A stretch of 44,006 nucleotides of DNA from a virus. The DNA is taken from IMG/VR virus record IMGVR_UViG_3300031974_002308, positions 1-44,006 of that record, one strand, 5' to 3'. Numbering within the stretch: position 1 is the first letter of the stretch; each line of letters opens with the position of its first letter. The notes beneath the pieces are model-generated. The model worked only from the letters and a program-made list of their open reading frames with translations, was not told the origin of the DNA and did not search any database. Below are positions 28,448 through 38,858 of the stretch, piece by piece. Position numbers and translations under genes: made by a program.

Positions 28448-31400
28448 TTACCTTCCTTCTTGTAAAGCTTCTCTGTAAACCTTATTGAACTCTTGCATGA
28501 TTTTTATTTCTTCTTGTTCGAGTTCATCATAAATTTCATAATATTTCTTACGATCTCTTTCGTAATATTCTTCTCGGGCAGTTTGTTGCTGGTCTTTTAC
28601 TTGTTTCAATCTTTTTTCTGTAGCTGCCAATAAGCTATTGTTCCCGAACCTTCTTGTTGCATAAGCATTTAAAGTGTTGCCCAAACTTTCTAGTGGGAAG
28701 TTAATTCTATCTAAAAATTCTTGCGGTTCTTCTGATGGATCAAGAGATTCCATAAGGTCTCTATAAGCATTTTCTGCTCGCTGAACTTCTGCTGCATTTT
28801 CATAGAAATATTCAACATCCATTCTATCATTTGGTGTAACGGTTATTCTTCTCCATATTGGGATTTGATTTGATGATGGTCTATCTGGATTAAAAGCAAA
28901 ATTCCATGTTCTTCTTGCAGTTCTTCCTAAACCACCAGCACCCTGATCAAACAAATACATCCAAGGTGCCGGATCAATGTCAAGCTTGCCTGCGTAGAAT
29001 TCATTACCACCAGACACATCATTTATTATTCTTACTATACCTTTAATAAACTCAGGTATTTTTTTATTTTCTCTGTAAGATTTTGGTGTTGTGTCATTAA
29101 AGTATGGCTCATAATAAATAGGTGATCCAAAGTGATCTCTATTAATAGCTAGCTCTCCAAATGGTTTGAATACAGATGGCAGCAATGATACCCCGATGTT
29201 TTCAAAGAAGTTTCCTTCTGTTGAGTACGGAAGTGGTGAGAAGTTATGCAATGCGGAGTGTGCAAATTCTTTGGCAGCATCTGCTAGACCATAATCGTAA
29301 TTATCTAATTCTTTAGCAAGCAGTAATTCTGTAGATATTCTTGCAACATTAGCAAAGAATGCATAACCATATGGCATTGGTAATCCTACCCCTATTGCTT
29401 TTTTCTCCCCGTTTTGATCTATGGTGAAGTATTTGCTACCAGAGCCCCACTCTTCAATAATTACTTCTCCTTTGCTGTTAACATCAACACCCGGCAACAT
29501 AACAATATATTTTGTTTGTTTTTCCCAATCAGAAAGCTTGTGATACATATTTCTACCATCTTCGTCTTCATCGGCAGTAAGAAGATTGTACATAGCAGTC
29601 AAAGATGCCATGCCCATTATCCCACCAATAGCTTTGGCTTTTCTTGAAGCATAGAAGTTTTTGTCAAGTGGATTGACTCCCCTAAATGTGTTGACTGTTC
29701 CTTGGATACTAGCATTAAAGAACATATAAAGAGCATTAGCGGTAGGTCCCATAGTCCCCATTCTGTTAAAGTTAACTGTTAAGTTTTTAGAAAGTGCAGC
29801 TGCTCGTTCATATATAGCTGGAGTTGCATTTTCTAGTCCGCCCATCATCTCGACATAACCTTGGAAGGCTGTGTACCTAGCTGCATTCTCAATACCCATG
29901 TTGTATCTTTCTATAAACTTGAAAGCAGCATTTGTGCCAGCTTTAAGATTGCCTTTAAATGTGCCTTCATACATATCCATCATGTCTTGCAATTCATCTG
30001 TTAGCTTATCAACTGTCCTTGATTCAATGTAACCAGTTTCACCACCATACTTTTTAAAGTTTCTTAAAAGAATTTGTTGCTTGGCATCTTTAGGGCTGAG
30101 TTTGTATCTTTCTTCTACCTGTTTAACTAGTTCTGGTGTTATTTCAATACCTTCACCAGCCAAGGAGTTTAGATACATATCTATGTCATCCTTATTAAGT
30201 GATCTATTGTTTTCGAATCTAATTAAATCCTTAGCATTTCTAAGTATGTTGGCACTTGTGTAGTACTCTTTAGCTATCTCAAGACCTCTAGCTCTTCCAC
30301 CCTCAATATCTTGCTCTGCCAATAAGTTATAATAACCAGTTTGAACATCACGCAAGAAGTTGTTGATCATGAATGTTGGGTCAAGTGATGTGTTAACCAT
30401 AGAAAGCCATCTAGTTCCAAACCTCATAAGCTTCATAAAATTACCAGTAATGCTGGTATCAAAGTTGTCAAAACCTTTAGCTAATAACTCGTCATATATT
30501 TCTACATATTTTTGCTCACCGTTTTCTCTAAAGCCAACTCTTGAATAACCCTTAGTTTCATCCCATTTAGCATCAACAACAAGATCACCAACATCTTCTG
30601 AAACACTATACATTTTGCTAGGGAAGGCTCTAGCAAGATCAGCTAGTGATTGGATTACTCTATTTTTCTCTGCTTGGATTGCTGCTGATGATGCTTGAAC
30701 AACTGATTGTTGTAGTGGAGCTGCTGCTAAAGATTCTCTACCCTTAGCTTCTTTAACTAATGAACCTGCTACAGCCATTTGACTATTTATTAAGCCGCTT
30801 TTTGTTTGTTTTCTTTTTATTTCTCTCCCGGTTTTAGGGTCGATAAGAGTTTCTTCTGAAAATCCTTGAAGCGGAACATAATACTTATATCTTGCATCCC
30901 AATCTTGTACAGCTTGTTCTGTCTCTAAGCCACTATCAATCATTATTTTTCTAGTAAAGTCCATCATAGGCTTATGATATCTATTGAAAGCTTCTAATAG
31001 ATTTTTACCTTTTGTTAGAGAGCCTCTGGCTTCCATGGTTTTTAGATCGAATATAACTCCATATTTTTTCAATGTAGCTACAGCTTGAGCTGTTGATATT
31101 CCTGAACCTTTCTCAGCCTTTTTAATTTTATTTTTTAATGTTGTTACTTTTCTTCTAGCATTAGCTAATGTTTGCTTAGTTGATAATCTGCTTTTTTCTA
31201 ACTCAGCAAGCTCTGATTCTGCTTTTTTCAAGTCTTCAGCAAACTTGGTAGGTAGGTAGGCATTTCTTTCCGGAGCATGTAAGTTATAAATAAATTGATT
31301 GTACTCTTTTTCATTTATTCCCTTTGATTGCAGGAATTCTACTAGAGGCTCAAAGTAATCTTCTCTAATATCTCTTAGCAAATCTTTTATTCTTCCAGAA

Positions 31401-34400
31401 AAGATGTCTGTTTGAGTAGTAACTCGCCAGTCTCTTGAATTAGGATCAATGCCAAGAGCTGCAAGTCTCTGTAAAACTTCTCTTTCCCCAAACTGGTCTA
31501 TCAGGTTTTCTTCTATGGTCCATAGTCTGCCAAATCTATTGGCAACTGTAATATTAAATTCTTCCATCTTTGTTTGGAAGAAACTCATTTCTCTTAGTGA
31601 GAAGTTACCGTCTGGGTCTGGTCCTCCCGGTGGAGGCGGTGGTGTTGGTGGGAGATTGTCTAGAGCTTCTTCTAGCTCAAGTTGTTGATCTGGTGGCAGC
31701 GGGGAAGGTTCTCTTCTTAGTCTTGGTCCGCCTTGACCTGTGGTTGGGAAGGCTCCATCGACTCCTGTGTCATAGTCTCCTGATCTGTATCTGTCGAAGA
31801 TTGCATCAACCTTTGACCTGATACGAATAAGCCTCTGTTGTAAGCTTTTGCTTTCGAGTCTTCCTTTAAGATATTGATTTCCATCTGGGTTTTCTTGCCA
31901 ATTATTTGTTAAGTACTGTGTATTGTATCGTATGTTATGTTGAATGTCAGCTTTTGCACCTTCTAGCCCGACACTCTCAAGAGCAGCTTCTATCTTTTCA
32001 TTAAAGTTTTCAACAACCTGTCCATTAAATTTAAAGTTTATAATACCAATTTCATTAGCACTTAACTGAGTAAACCCATCGATACCCTGTTTTCTTAGAG
32101 CTTCGTTTAATTGTTTTCTTAAGACATCATTAATATCAATTGGAGCACCTGTTTGTTTGTCTACAAAAGTAATTTCAGAACCAACATTAACAGCCTCATT
32201 GGTCATATCATTTATTTCTTGCTCAGTTATGTTTTCATTAGCAACGAAATAAGGGACAGCATCCTGTCTAAAGACATAACCCCATGCTCTTAAGAAATCA
32301 TCAGCATAAGATAGATCAACATTACTAAACTGCTTATCACCTTGGACCTTTTCCAATAGCAAGCTAGTTACTATATTAGGATTAATCTTGCCATCATAAG
32401 CTCCGAAGCTATGTGAAAACTTGTAGAGACCTGTCCCGGGAAACAACTCCATAATCATATTCTTGCCTTCAGATGTTGTTATAGCTTCAAGCAAATCTCT
32501 AGTCATCATGGCTTTAGCTTTTGGATTTAATTTTTCCCCGAATGTGAACTCAGGAAGTGATTGAGTGGGGATAACTTCTGTTGTTACTGTTGCACTCGCT
32601 TTATCTATAAATGTTTCGTAACCAACATATTCTGCTGGCTTACCTTTGGCTTGTAATTCTTTGTTTCTTGCATAGGTCCAGAGAACAGCTTGCATCTCCA
32701 TTGGAGTAAGATTGTCATTGTGTTTCTTGTTATAAAGTCTGGTGGCTTCTTGGATTACAGATGTACCATATCTGTGGTTAGCTAATTTGTTTTGCATTTT
32801 ATCAAAGCCTAACAATTTGAACATCCAAGTATCCATAGTTACTGCATCAGGATTTTTGCCTGTTAAGTTTTCATAAAAGCTTTGTAGTTTGAAACCTACA
32901 CCGGGCAGCTTGGTTCCAAAATCTTGTGCATTTAGGGCTGCTGATGCAAACTCCCCTGCTTCTGGTTGGAATCCGGGCAGTGGGTCACCATTCTTTGCTA
33001 AGGCAACCAATGATCTTAGGGTGTATGCTAGGTTAGTTTCTACTGGAGTTTGAGAAGAATAGATTGTTAATAATCTAAGAACATCTTCTTTAAGCTTGGC
33101 ATTGCCTCTAGTTAGATTATCTATTTCAACATTAACATTCTTGTACCAGTCTCTGCTTTGATCAATGAGTGATAAAGGATTTTCTGCTAGCTTGACTAAA
33201 TCTCTTGCTAGCTTATTGAAGTCTTTTTGAGTGTTTCTGAAAGAACCGTCTTCGTTCTTTGGTGAACCTGCGAATGTTTTGGTTGTTTCGTTTAGCTTAA
33301 GTTGTCCGATTGGGACATAGTTGCTTTTGGCAGGGTCTTGTTCTGGAACTGGAACACTGTCCTCTTGTCTTTGAGCAGGTCTTTCCACTCTGCGATAGGT
33401 TGATTCTGGTCCAAAGACTTCTGCAATATCTCTTCCAGCTGCTCTTCTTCTGTATATTTGAGAATCTGCATCGGAACGATCTGATTGAAACGCATCTCGT
33501 ATTCTGAGACCAATTGTTGCAAATTTGTTATCAGTGGTTGCATTGTTTATATCTTCTATTAATTTTAAGGTTCTTGGAGCATAGCTCTTAAGAATCTTAC
33601 GATTAGTATAATATAATCCGTAAGCTTGTGCGAATAGTTCTGATCTAACAAATGCTTGGTCTCCTTCTTTCCCCATATTGATATCTGCTAGATATCTGTC
33701 AAAAGGATAGGATAGTATTCTCCCTCCTAGTGGACTCATGTTTGGTCCAGTTCTTGAAACTAAGTAAAGATTAAATAACTCTCTAAATATTTGACCACCT
33801 GTTGTAAACTTATGCATCAATACTTTATCAATGTCTAACCTTCTCATTACACCATCCATAGACAGTTCAGGATCAAGACCATTGTCTTTAGCTATTTTTG
33901 AAAACTCAGCATCAATGTCGATACTCTCAAACAGTGGAGATGTTGCGGCAAAACTTTTTTGATTTGCTATGTAATCTATGCTGTGAGCAATTTCATGAGC
34001 AAGTGTTTGTTGTAAATCAGCTTTTGATGCAGTGAGGAAGTCTTTAACATCTTGCCCAATATTATTTAAATCAATGTTTGGGTCAATTCTGTCTTTGTAT
34101 GCAGACTCATTTAAGAGAGTTGCATTACCTACGAGAACCATCCCTGATTCTGGTCTAAACTCGCCAAGAGGAGATGCGGTTCCTCTAGATGCTCCAACAA
34201 CTCCGATAAATGGCATTATCTTAAATACCTGTTCTGGCATTCCTTGTTTAATTAAGTTGTCTATAACTTCTGCTACAAGAACAGATTCTTGTTCGGTAAA
34301 GTCTCTTACATCACCTGTTTCAAATGAACCGCCCACATCCTTTGTTCCCGGACCAACCTCTAAATCTCTTGGTCCCGGCAGAATATCTTTGAGATCGCCA

Positions 34401-36433
34401 TTTTCTAAAGTTGAAAAGTAGGAAAGTTTAAAGTTTTCTCTATTAAATTCTAAAGGTCTAAGAATTTCTTTCTGAACACGCTCAATGTCTCTAGGGTCTG
34501 TTTCTTGTTTTATCTGTCCTTCTATACTTTCCGGGTTGCTTTGTATTGCCTCAATAGCTGGCAAAGCATTCATCAGGCTACTATCATCATCATAATAAGA
34601 GTCTCCTAAATTATCAGTACCATAAGCCTTTCTCTCTAAAGTTTGCTCTTGAGTTTTAGGAAGATTTTTATTTATGTAGTTAGTTAAGGTTTGCTTGTCA
34701 GTCTCTAAAGTATTAAGCAGTTCTTTTGCTGAATCTCTTTGTTCTTCAGAAAGTTTTTCATTATTTGACCTTGTTTTTGCAGACTCTATTTGATTGTTAA
34801 TCTGTACTATTCTTTCTTGAACTTTGCTGTCGAACTCAGCAACATCAAGTATGTTGTCATCCTGCATAATGTTTATAACTTTTCTAATTTGCTCCACAGA
34901 TTCAACTGGATCAAAATCTTCCGTTGCAAATTCTGCGGCATATTCTCTTACTAATGTTTTTTCTGCATCATTAAGTTCTTCTGAAACAATATCTCTAGCT
35001 AGGATTCTTTCTGCAAAATATTCATCTGGCAATATTTCAGGATTTCTAAGATAGTATGCTTGCCTTGATGGAGCTAAGAATTGCTCAGGAGACATATTGT
35101 AAAAATCTTTTGGTCCCTCTTCAGGTGTTTCAAGAGCCATAATTGATCTTGAAGGGCTTAAAAGACCAGACTTAAAAACATATTGATAAGTATCATCAAG
35201 AGCTTTAAATTGTACTTCTGCTCTATCTACTAAGAGATTTAGTTCTCTAGCTATTTTTCTTGCTGGATTTCTATCAAAGGTGTTTAAAACATTTTTTTGT
35301 ATGTCGGGTCCAAATGCTGCTACACCTTGTGCTGACACCATACCGCCAGAACTAACCAATGCTGATACAGTTGTCATATAAGCATTGTCTGCCATAACTT
35401 CCCACCATTCTGGACCATCGTATTCGGGGTTATCTTTGTTTGCCCAAGCCACTGCAAATTCTGTTTGAACCCCACCCATAGCTTTGTTAGTTTCTTGTAA
35501 AATTGTATTAACATTTTCAGAACCAATATTAATCATTGCTGTTGTGGCTCCATCTCTGGCAAATTGTTGTAATGTGCTGCCATTATCCTTCCAATATTTT
35601 TTCATTGTTTTAGAAACAAATGGTAGGGGTATTAATTCAGTACCAACTTCGAACAAAGCATTCATGCCAGATACTCGCATGGCATCTTTGTGAGATAGTC
35701 CTGACATTCTGGCTTCTCTATAAGAAGAGCCTCTTTCCATATAACCAAACACTGGTAGCATTCCATACATGAAGGTTGGGTTTTTGGTTGCTAAAGTTAA
35801 AGCAAAACCAGAAGCTTGTATGCCAAAAGATGTAACACCGCCTGAAACAGCTCTTGCAGTTTTACCTAGACCTTGTGTGTTTTTTTCTATTATTTTTTGT
35901 TGAGCTTGCCATTCATCAAAATTTTCATCTAAGGCATTTAGATAGTTATTAACATAGTTTATTTTTTCTACCCGAGGTAAAGCATTAAAAGTGTCTTTCT
36001 TTTCTTTTTGCCAGTCACTGATAAATTTAGTTTCTTGCGGTACAAACAGCCTTCCAGCTGCTCCTTCACCAAAAGTTGTTCCGAAGCCCAATGGTTTGGG
36101 CGGAGCTATTTTTCCAGTTTCTGTAAGAAATTCTTGTTCAATTTTTTCAAATTCATTGTTTATAAGAGCTTGTTGTACTGATGCTGGTATATTTTTGACA
36201 CCTGATGCAAAACCAGTTGCTAGTTGCCCTATAAAAGATTGTGGAGCATAGGCACTAGCTCTTGCTCGATTAGATGCTGTAAAGTCGTAAATGAATTCTT
36301 CTTCAGTAAGCTTAGGTTGAACAACCTCTGGTTCTTTTTCTTTTAGCCCTAAAGCTTCTTGAGCTAGCTTTTCTTTCTCTTCTTCTGGTAAGAGTGAGAA
36401 TGGGTCATTGAGTGTAAATCTTGAATCTGCCAC
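28448..36433 (-). CDS. Giant polyvalent virion protein with metallopeptidase motif, 2661 aa
   Basis: Last gene of the late unit. The N-terminal part is helical with Gly/Ala-rich segments. Around residue 813 HEIAHSID is an HExxH zinc metallopeptidase motif (H813, E814, H817). Around 1190 comes AVTMDTWMFKLLGFDK, around 1590 a proline linker (TPPPPPGGPDPDG). Around 2010 MINNFLRDVQTGYYNLLAEQ and near 2215 NFNRMGTMGPTANALYMFFN correspond to the large-polyvalent-protein-associated region seen in giant phage proteins. Hydrophobic stretch near 2265 (GIMGMASLTAMYNLL). Likely packaged and injected with DNA; its zinc domain may cut host proteins. Confidence 0.82.
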   Translation of the reverse strand: MADSRFTLNDPFSLLPEEEKEKLAQEALGLKEKEPEVVQPKLTEEEFIYDFTASNRARASAYAPQSFIGQLATGFASGVKNIPASVQQALINNEFEKIEQEFLTETGKIAPPKPLGFGTTFGEGAAGRLFVPQETKFISDWQKEKKDTFNALPRVEKINYVNNYLNALDENFDEWQAQQKIIEKNTQGLGKTARAVSGGVTSFGIQASGFALTLATKNPTFMYGMLPVFGYMERGSSYREARMSGLSHKDAMRVSGMNALFEVGTELIPLPFVSKTMKKYWKDNGSTLQQFARDGATTAMINIGSENVNTILQETNKAMGGVQTEFAVAWANKDNPEYDGPEWWEVMADNAYMTTVSALVSSGGMVSAQGVAAFGPDIQKNVLNTFDRNPARKIARELNLLVDRAEVQFKALDDTYQYVFKSGLLSPSRSIMALETPEEGPKDFYNMSPEQFLAPSRQAYYLRNPEILPDEYFAERILARDIVSEELNDAEKTLVREYAAEFATEDFDPVESVEQIRKVINIMQDDNILDVAEFDSKVQERIVQINNQIESAKTRSNNEKLSEEQRDSAKELLNTLETDKQTLTNYINKNLPKTQEQTLERKAYGTDNLGDSYYDDDSSLMNALPAIEAIQSNPESIEGQIKQETDPRDIERVQKEILRPLEFNRENFKLSYFSTLENGDLKDILPGPRDLEVGPGTKDVGGSFETGDVRDFTEQESVLVAEVIDNLIKQGMPEQVFKIMPFIGVVGASRGTASPLGEFRPESGMVLVGNATLLNESAYKDRIDPNIDLNNIGQDVKDFLTASKADLQQTLAHEIAHSIDYIANQKSFAATSPLFESIDIDAEFSKIAKDNGLDPELSMDGVMRRLDIDKVLMHKFTTGGQIFRELFNLYLVSRTGPNMSPLGGRILSYPFDRYLADINMGKEGDQAFVRSELFAQAYGLYYTNRKILKSYAPRTLKLIEDINNATTDNKFATIGLRIRDAFQSDRSDADSQIYRRRAAGRDIAEVFGPESTYRRVERPAQRQEDSVPVPEQDPAKSNYVPIGQLKLNETTKTFAGSPKNEDGSFRNTQKDFNKLARDLVKLAENPLSLIDQSRDWYKNVNVEIDNLTRGNAKLKEDVLRLLTIYSSQTPVETNLAYTLRSLVALAKNGDPLPGFQPEAGEFASAALNAQDFGTKLPGVGFKLQSFYENLTGKNPDAVTMDTWMFKLLGFDKMQNKLANHRYGTSVIQEATRLYNKKHNDNLTPMEMQAVLWTYARNKELQAKGKPAEYVGYETFIDKASATVTTEVIPTQSLPEFTFGEKLNPKAKAMMTRDLLEAITTSEGKNMIMELFPGTGLYKFSHSFGAYDGKINPNIVTSLLLEKVQGDKQFSNVDLSYADDFLRAWGYVFRQDAVPYFVANENITEQEINDMTNEAVNVGSEITFVDKQTGAPIDINDVLRKQLNEALRKQGIDGFTQLSANEIGIINFKFNGQVVENFNEKIEAALESVGLEGAKADIQHNIRYNTQYLTNNWQENPDGNQYLKGRLESKSLQQRLIRIRSKVDAIFDRYRSGDYDTGVDGAFPTTGQGGPRLRREPSPLPPDQQLELEEALDNLPPTPPPPPGGPDPDGNFSLREMSFFQTKMEEFNITVANRFGRLWTIEENLIDQFGEREVLQRLAALGIDPNSRDWRVTTQTDIFSGRIKDLLRDIREDYFEPLVEFLQSKGINEKEYNQFIYNLHAPERNAYLPTKFAEDLKKAESELAELEKSRLSTKQTLANARRKVTTLKNKIKKAEKGSGISTAQAVATLKKYGVIFDLKTMEARGSLTKGKNLLEAFNRYHKPMMDFTRKIMIDSGLETEQAVQDWDARYKYYVPLQGFSEETLIDPKTGREIKRKQTKSGLINSQMAVAGSLVKEAKGRESLAAAPLQQSVVQASSAAIQAEKNRVIQSLADLARAFPSKMYSVSEDVGDLVVDAKWDETKGYSRVGFRENGEQKYVEIYDELLAKGFDNFDTSITGNFMKLMRFGTRWLSMVNTSLDPTFMINNFLRDVQTGYYNLLAEQDIEGGRARGLEIAKEYYTSANILRNAKDLIRFENNRSLNKDDIDMYLNSLAGEGIEITPELVKQVEERYKLSPKDAKQQILLRNFKKYGGETGYIESRTVDKLTDELQDMMDMYEGTFKGNLKAGTNAAFKFIERYNMGIENAARYTAFQGYVEMMGGLENATPAIYERAAALSKNLTVNFNRMGTMGPTANALYMFFNASIQGTVNTFRGVNPLDKNFYASRKAKAIGGIMGMASLTAMYNLLTADEDEDGRNMYHKLSDWEKQTKYIVMLPGVDVNSKGEVIIEEWGSGSKYFTIDQNGEKKAIGVGLPMPYGYAFFANVARISTELLLAKELDNYDYGLADAAKEFAHSALHNFSPLPYSTEGNFFENIGVSLLPSVFKPFGELAINRDHFGSPIYYEPYFNDTTPKSYRENKKIPEFIKGIVRIINDVSGGNEFYAGKLDIDPAPWMYLFDQGAGGLGRTARRTWNFAFNPDRPSSNQIPIWRRITVTPNDRMDVEYFYENAAEVQRAENAYRDLMESLDPSEEPQEFLDRINFPLESLGNTLNAYATRRFGNNSLLAATEKRLKQVKDQQQTAREEYYERDRKKYYEIYDELEQEEIKIMQEFNKVYREALQEGR

Positions 36434-36437
36434 ATTG

Positions 36438-38150
36438 TTACCTTAGTAAAGGATATCTAGATAATAGGTCTAGTATTGCCTGCTCTGATAGTTCTCCTTG
36501 CCCCCTATCTCTGTATGCCGCTCTTGCTGCTTCGATGTAAGCATCGATGTCTTCAGCTGGTATTTGCGGGTTTGCTTGTTTTATTTGTGGCAAGACTGTT
36601 GATAGGGCATCGGTTCTATTCACCGTAACTCCACCAATGGTGTATGTTTGTTGAACTCTTGTTTCTACTTTTGTCTTTTCGAATGGAGTTCCTGCTTTTA
36701 GCCCGTTTGCAATTTCATCAACACTTGGCACATTTTGATCAACTAGTGACTGTCTGACAGACTTAATTAGCCCACCATTCTCATCTCTTTTAAATCTGTA
36801 GTAGGTTGCACCTTCTTTAACATCAATGCCGAGGTCTTCTGCTTCATCTGTAGATAATATGTCAACATCATCGGTAAAATTATATTTAGTAGCTAACATT
36901 CTTATTGACTCACTTTCTCGTTCTGGATCGTTACTACCAATAAATTTAATTTCACTAGGAAGGTTTGAGTCTAATTGTAATTGTTGTGAAAATCTGTTTG
37001 AGTAAACTCCGAATGTCTCGATAGCCTGTGCATTTATGTTTGCTAATTTATTTGGGTCTCTTTCATATAGATTTCTTTTTCTTTCGGCAACATCAGCGGC
37101 AACTTGGAAAATTGCAACATTGTTAGGATTTAGTGCAGTTTGGATAATGCTTCTAGATGCTGCTGCTGTATCCATTAGATCACCTAATGATATTGAAAAA
37201 GCATCTGTAGATTCTTGTGCTTCAGTTATGACTGCTCTTGATGAGTCTGGGATGTATGATAGAACCTCAGTACCATCATCAAGTTTAAATGTTCCTTTTA
37301 TTAAAACATTGCCGCCTGATCTTTCTGAACCTGATACTCCCTCTAAAGAATTAAAATCTATATTTAAGCCTGTTATTTTTGCTTTGGTCCCGTCTGCTTT
37401 TTTAAATGTGCTGCCAATAAATTCATTTTTTCTTATATCAAGCATTTTGTTGAGTTCTGTGTTGTAATCTCCAAGGTTGACATTTTCTAGCCCTGCCCCA
37501 GATTGTAGTGCGTTAAACAAAGGCTCTAGTGCCAGCATATTTTTTGCATAGTCTTTGTCTAACATACTTAATAAATCAACAGCTCCTGCTCTATCTAGTG
37601 AGTTTGCCTGTTCTGCAAAACCCTGCACAACCAAGTCATAGGCAGCTGTACCTTTAGACTCCATAAAAACTTGATCATTAGCATGAACCAGTAAACCGTT
37701 AAATATATCTAAAGAAAGCTTAGAATTGTCGTAGTCTTGTTGATTTTTAATACCTTTGCTTTTGATAACATTATCCATCTCAAGACCTTCATTAGACAAC
37801 TGTATGGTGTTTAGGTTTGCTTGTGCTGTGGCATCAGAAGTTGCTAGTCTTTCTCTATAGCCTTTAAGTTCAATATCAATCATTTCTGATTGTTGCCCCC
37901 TTAATCTTGTTGTTGCTTTTGAGGATTCTATTTGTGCCCCTTGAGTTCTTAGAGCCATTACATCTCCAGCCTCTCTTACAGTGGTGCCTGTTTCAAATTG
38001 ATCTGCTAGGTCTGGAGCAACATCTGCTACATCTTGTGTTAATTCTGTTTCTCTTTGTTGTTTTAATTCTTCTTCTTCTTTTAGAAGATTAGTCCTTTCT
38101 AAGCTCAACATTAAGCTTAAGCTACTATTAAATCCATCAGAGAAACTCAT
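36438..38150 (-). CDS. Internal virion protein, coiled coil, 570 aa
   Basis: N-terminal coiled coil (LKEEEELKQQRETELTQDVA), then long Q/N/S/D-rich helical and beta parts (KITGLNIDFNSLEGVSGSER; ELSEQAILDLLSRYP near the end). No enzyme motif. It lies between small Gly-rich proteins and the giant gene, the place of ejection or internal core proteins in podophages (gp15/gp16-like). It has no signal peptide. Ends 5 nt before the giant gene start. Role inferred from order and composition. Confidence 0.65.
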   Translation of the reverse strand: MSFSDGFNSSLSLMLSLERTNLLKEEEELKQQRETELTQDVADVAPDLADQFETGTTVREAGDVMALRTQGAQIESSKATTRLRGQQSEMIDIELKGYRERLATSDATAQANLNTIQLSNEGLEMDNVIKSKGIKNQQDYDNSKLSLDIFNGLLVHANDQVFMESKGTAAYDLVVQGFAEQANSLDRAGAVDLLSMLDKDYAKNMLALEPLFNALQSGAGLENVNLGDYNTELNKMLDIRKNEFIGSTFKKADGTKAKITGLNIDFNSLEGVSGSERSGGNVLIKGTFKLDDGTEVLSYIPDSSRAVITEAQESTDAFSISLGDLMDTAAASRSIIQTALNPNNVAIFQVAADVAERKRNLYERDPNKLANINAQAIETFGVYSNRFSQQLQLDSNLPSEIKFIGSNDPERESESIRMLATKYNFTDDVDILSTDEAEDLGIDVKEGATYYRFKRDENGGLIKSVRQSLVDQNVPSVDEIANGLKAGTPFEKTKVETRVQQTYTIGGVTVNRTDALSTVLPQIKQANPQIPAEDIDAYIEAARAAYRDRGQGELSEQAILDLLSRYPLLR

Positions 38151-38377
38151 CCGAACAACCTCCCAGCTAAAAAGCCAATGGCTGCACCAACTGGACCACC
38201 AACATATGCACCAACCGCAGTAAGTGTTCCTGTTGTCTGTGCTTGTGCTGCTTTTCTTTGTTGATCTAGCTGTTGCTGCAAAACTTCTCGTTCTGCTTCT
38301 AATCCTGCTGCTCGTGTTAAACCTTGTAAAGCTTGTTTCTTTTGTAGAGTTCCTACTCCTAATAATCCTCTAGCCAC
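38147..38377 (-). CDS. Small internal virion protein with glycine-zipper segment, 76 aa
   Basis: Coiled coil (GLTRAAGLEAEREVLQQQLD) followed by a small-residue hydrophobic stretch (AVGAYVGGPVGAAIGFLAGR), a glycine zipper able to enter membranes. This matches the small ejection or channel proteins of podophages. 4-nt and 8-nt overlaps with the neighbours indicate coupling to the internal core proteins. Could help the DNA cross the cell envelope; inference. Confidence 0.65.
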   Translation of the reverse strand: MARGLLGVGTLQKKQALQGLTRAAGLEAEREVLQQQLDQQRKAAQAQTTGTLTAVGAYVGGPVGAAIGFLAGRLFG

Positions 38378-38858
38378 TTAATGTACTCCTTTGTGTCATT
38401 GCACTACCGCCAAGACCTCCGCTAAGAACATCGGACCTTCTTTGTTCTGATGCTATCCTTGCAAAGTTCCTTGCCTGCACTAATGCAGATGTTTCTGCTC
38501 TTCTAAAATCTTGTCCAGAGCCCGGTCTTAAAGATAACCCAAAACCGCCCAATCGTCTGCCTTCTTGTCCTCTAACATTAGCATACTGTCTAGCTACTGC
38601 TCTCTGTGCTCTGCCTATTTCTTCTTGTTGTAGTTCTTCAAAACCTGTTGTCATTTGATATATCAGGTCTTGTTCTACTGGAAAAAACCTAGCCAAATAA
38701 TCTTGAAACTCTGCTTGGTATAAATCTGCTAAAGTGTCTTGAGCTGCTGTGTCACCTTGTCTATAAGGATTAATATAGGTGTAGCCGGGGTTAGGGGTGT
38801 CTATGCCACCATAACCGGGCTCGCCACTAAATGGATTACTTGTTGTGTAAAAAGCCAC
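38370..38858 (-). CDS. Internal virion/tail protein, 162 aa
   Basis: N-terminal Gly/Tyr/Pro-rich disorder (NPFSGEPGYGGIDTPNPGYT), helical centre (DLYQAEFQDYLARFFPVEQD; GRAQRAVARQYANVRGQEGR), Gly/Ser tail. Similar in layout to podophage internal proteins upstream of the large core proteins. No catalytic motif. Shares 1 nt with the preceding gene and overlaps the glycine-zipper gene by 8 nt. Confidence 0.6.
   Translation of the reverse strand: MAFYTTSNPFSGEPGYGGIDTPNPGYTYINPYRQGDTAAQDTLADLYQAEFQDYLARFFPVEQDLIYQMTTGFEELQQEEIGRAQRAVARQYANVRGQEGRRLGGFGLSLRPGSGQDFRRAETSALVQARNFARIASEQRRSDVLSGGLGGSAMTQRSTLSG

Noticed and set aside
31449-31821. Plus-strand frames opposite the giant gene
   Set aside because: Complements of the proline-rich hinge; low-complexity translation typical of antisense shadows.
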